A stretch of 21,928 nucleotides of DNA from Cudoniella acicularis (lineage: Eukaryota > Ascomycota > Leotiomycetes > Helotiales > Helotiaceae). The stretch lies in contig JAAMPI010000971.1 of the NCBI GenBank assembly GCA_013054445.1, positions 1 through 21,928 on the forward strand, written 5' to 3'. Position numbers and translations under genes: made by a program. How positions within the stretch are numbered: the first letter of the stretch is position 1; each line of letters begins with the position of its first letter. Below the pieces are notes generated by a model. That model saw only the letters and a program-made list of their open reading frames with translations. It was not told where the DNA came from and did no database searches. Below, piece by piece: positions 20,801 to 21,928 of this stretch.

Positions 20801-21268
20801 AATCAAAACGGCCAATTACGAAGCTTGCGAACTGCTGCTAAAAATTGCTTTGGTAAGAGTAGAGATCGAAAACGAAAACTGGGGTGTTGCACTTGATGTA
20901 AGTCTATGTACGCTTGTAATTGAATACGGCTAATCATCGCCACAAAGTTATTAGAAAAGCTCGAAATCCTTCCTCTCCTGGCTAAAGGAAACGCAAGTGA
21001 GATTCGGAACTGTGCGGCAAGATTCTCATCTTACACTCAGCCAGTCGCTAGTACTGTGCCAAACCTAATCATGTGGACAATCTTATGTACAAATTCGATA
21101 CAGGCGAATCTCAGAAATAGCGGGTTCAGCGCAAATGAAGGATCAAGACAGTTGTTGATGCAAGAGATGAAGCAAAAGAACATGGATTTGACAACGTACA
21201 CGAGTCAATTGAGATATAGATTTCCTGCGCATCTTCATGAAGCGTTGGCCCGGGCTCAGTCGGAATGA
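17865..21268 (+). CDS. NIC96: Nucleoporin NIC96 (Nup93 homologue), two apparent frame breaks
   Basis: Exon 1 is 17865-20897; intron 20898-20947 (50 nt, GTAAGT, phase 0); exon 2 is 20948-21268, ending LHEALARAQSE. With two 1-nt corrections the protein is 1117 residues, close to the roughly 1,100 of Chaetomium thermophilum Nic96. Residues 1-155 are Gly/Thr/Ser-rich with FG dipeptides and a 24-residue tandem repeat. A conserved helical segment (YFDSILERSRKR, about 160-200) sits where the Nsp1-channel-binding motif lies in that homologue. A second (about 255-305, FDTFLEDNVTMEWDAQRKR) sits where its Nup192/Nup188-binding motif lies. The alpha-solenoid runs from about 408 to the end and includes NSIDPYRMACYKIIGRCD. 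The protein is an inner-ring scaffold of the nuclear pore. Break 1 is one surplus G in the G7 run at 18084-18090. Break 2 is one missing base near 19662-19664: the frame reading AIDPTFLG ends in a stop at 19756-19758, while the next frame gives YISEYHQSDDRRL. The start gives MSLFGSPVTEPS in a good context (CGCCATGTC). Confidence 0.9.
18034..18178 (+). repeat. Tandem FG-coding repeat in NIC96 (72-nt unit)
   Basis: Two diverged copies encode STAQPxAGTxTGGSFGGFG. The distance between equivalent bases (18034 and 18107) is 73, one more than a multiple of three. This supports one surplus base in the first copy, most likely in the G7 run. Confidence 0.7.
18084..18090 (+). other. Apparent +1 frameshift at a G7 run in NIC96
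   Basis: Before the run the coding frame is that of the ATG at 17865; after it, the downstream NIC96 frame is shifted by one. Reading the run as six G gives SFGGFGGLGSTSTAQPQAG, matching the neighbouring repeat. Confidence 0.75.
19641..19668 (+). other. Apparent -1 frameshift in the NIC96 solenoid
   Basis: Upstream frame: NAFRAIDPTFLG. Downstream frame: GYISEYHQSDDRRL, the counterpart of the (S)xDRRL segment of human NUP93. No GT-AG pair of plausible length restores the frame while keeping both segments. The GGG at 19662-19664 is the likeliest place for a missing base. Confidence 0.7.
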
Positions 21269-21928
21269 GGATGTCAGGGGGAAGTAAGATAATTCTTGTG
21301 TAATATAGAAAGGAGCGTGCAACAGAAGTACTTGAATGTACAAGGAAATTGTCAAAGACTAAGCAATATCTCATTGCGGCAGCACAACCGACTATTCTCC
21401 ATATACATTTGCTGCTTGCATGTGAATGGTGATATACTAGCAACACGACCTGAGCTAAATCAGAGTGAGTGGTCCTTTTTCACTTGCTTCACTCGTTCTG
21501 GTTTTTTAGCGAACGAGTTCAAATGGTTTGGCTCAAGGTATAACATTAAAGAAGGCAATTAGTGGTAGGAGGGATTTTATACATTATAAGTTCGTTCCGT
21601 CCTGAGGCCAACAGCTTAGCGCGAGTCATGGCTTGAGCCAGCCGGCGCTTCAATTAGTCGAGCGGCAATGCTCAAGCTTCACTTTCCTCAATCCTCTTTG
21701 CATGACTCGTTGTACCCCGGGTATCAGACGGTACATGACTGACAAGAGGGCGAATTCAACCGTCAAAGTCGACCATACGCAACAGACGTCGCTGGGCGCA
21801 TCCCTATCCCCATCCCAGACTCGCCGATTGTGAGGGCGACTGTATCGAGACCCATGCTAGGAGCCGGCAGTACCCACGGGTGATAGCAGCGATGCCACCT
21901 GGCGAGGGAACACACCAGAAGCGCGATT
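21269..21928. other. 3' flank of NIC96, no gene supported
   Basis: Short open frames only; the longest begin at non-ATG codons or lack recognisable features. An 8-bp hairpin (ACTCGTTC at 21491-21498, GAACGAGT at 21511-21518) lies about 220 bases after the stop. A gene may begin beyond the right edge. Confidence 0.5.

Overview
The window looks like nuclear DNA of a filamentous ascomycete (Pezizomycotina; Leotiomycetes/Helotiales is a guess from protein flavour only). Genes are split by short spliceosomal introns, mostly 50-110 nt, with GTATGT/GTAAGT-type donors and CTAAC/CTGAC-like branch points. Start contexts are fungal, there are no operons, and the encoded families are fungal. No tRNA, rRNA, CRISPR array or intact mobile element was seen.

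Layout from left to right: (1) an AT-rich, low-complexity flank (1-875); (2) a three-exon minus-strand gene for a DUF3602-type protein with three GRGGAGN motifs (876-1941); (3) a 4.4-kb divergent intergenic region ending in a pyrimidine-rich leader with a 91-codon upstream ORF; (4) a plus-strand C2H2 zinc-finger regulator (6321-7858) whose third exon carries one apparent 1-nt frame break; (5) a three-exon multi-pass membrane protein of unknown function (8595-9717); (6) an ING-family PHD-finger chromatin protein of about 900 residues (10223-13307); (7) a 2-kb intergenic stretch with a (GGGAA)n tract, a second satellite and two TACCTAGGTA palindromes; (8) a Dal5/allantoate-permease-type MFS transporter (15266-17091), which reads through only if two introns use non-canonical ends; (9) the scaffold nucleoporin NIC96 (17865-21268) with two apparent 1-nt frame breaks; (10) an unassigned 3' flank.

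The genes do not form a pathway. They are housekeeping or regulatory genes (nuclear pore, chromatin, transcription factor) mixed with one transporter and two uncharacterised proteins. I found no convincing new multi-gene system. The strongest anomaly is the set of broken reading frames and splice sites in otherwise well-conserved genes. NIC96 is essential in yeast, so its frame breaks point to consensus-sequence indels at G runs. The same cause may explain the C2H2 break. The two splice-site defects in the transporter are substitutions and fit real decay at least as well. All joins and exon boundaries were made by eye from the sequence, with no transcript data.
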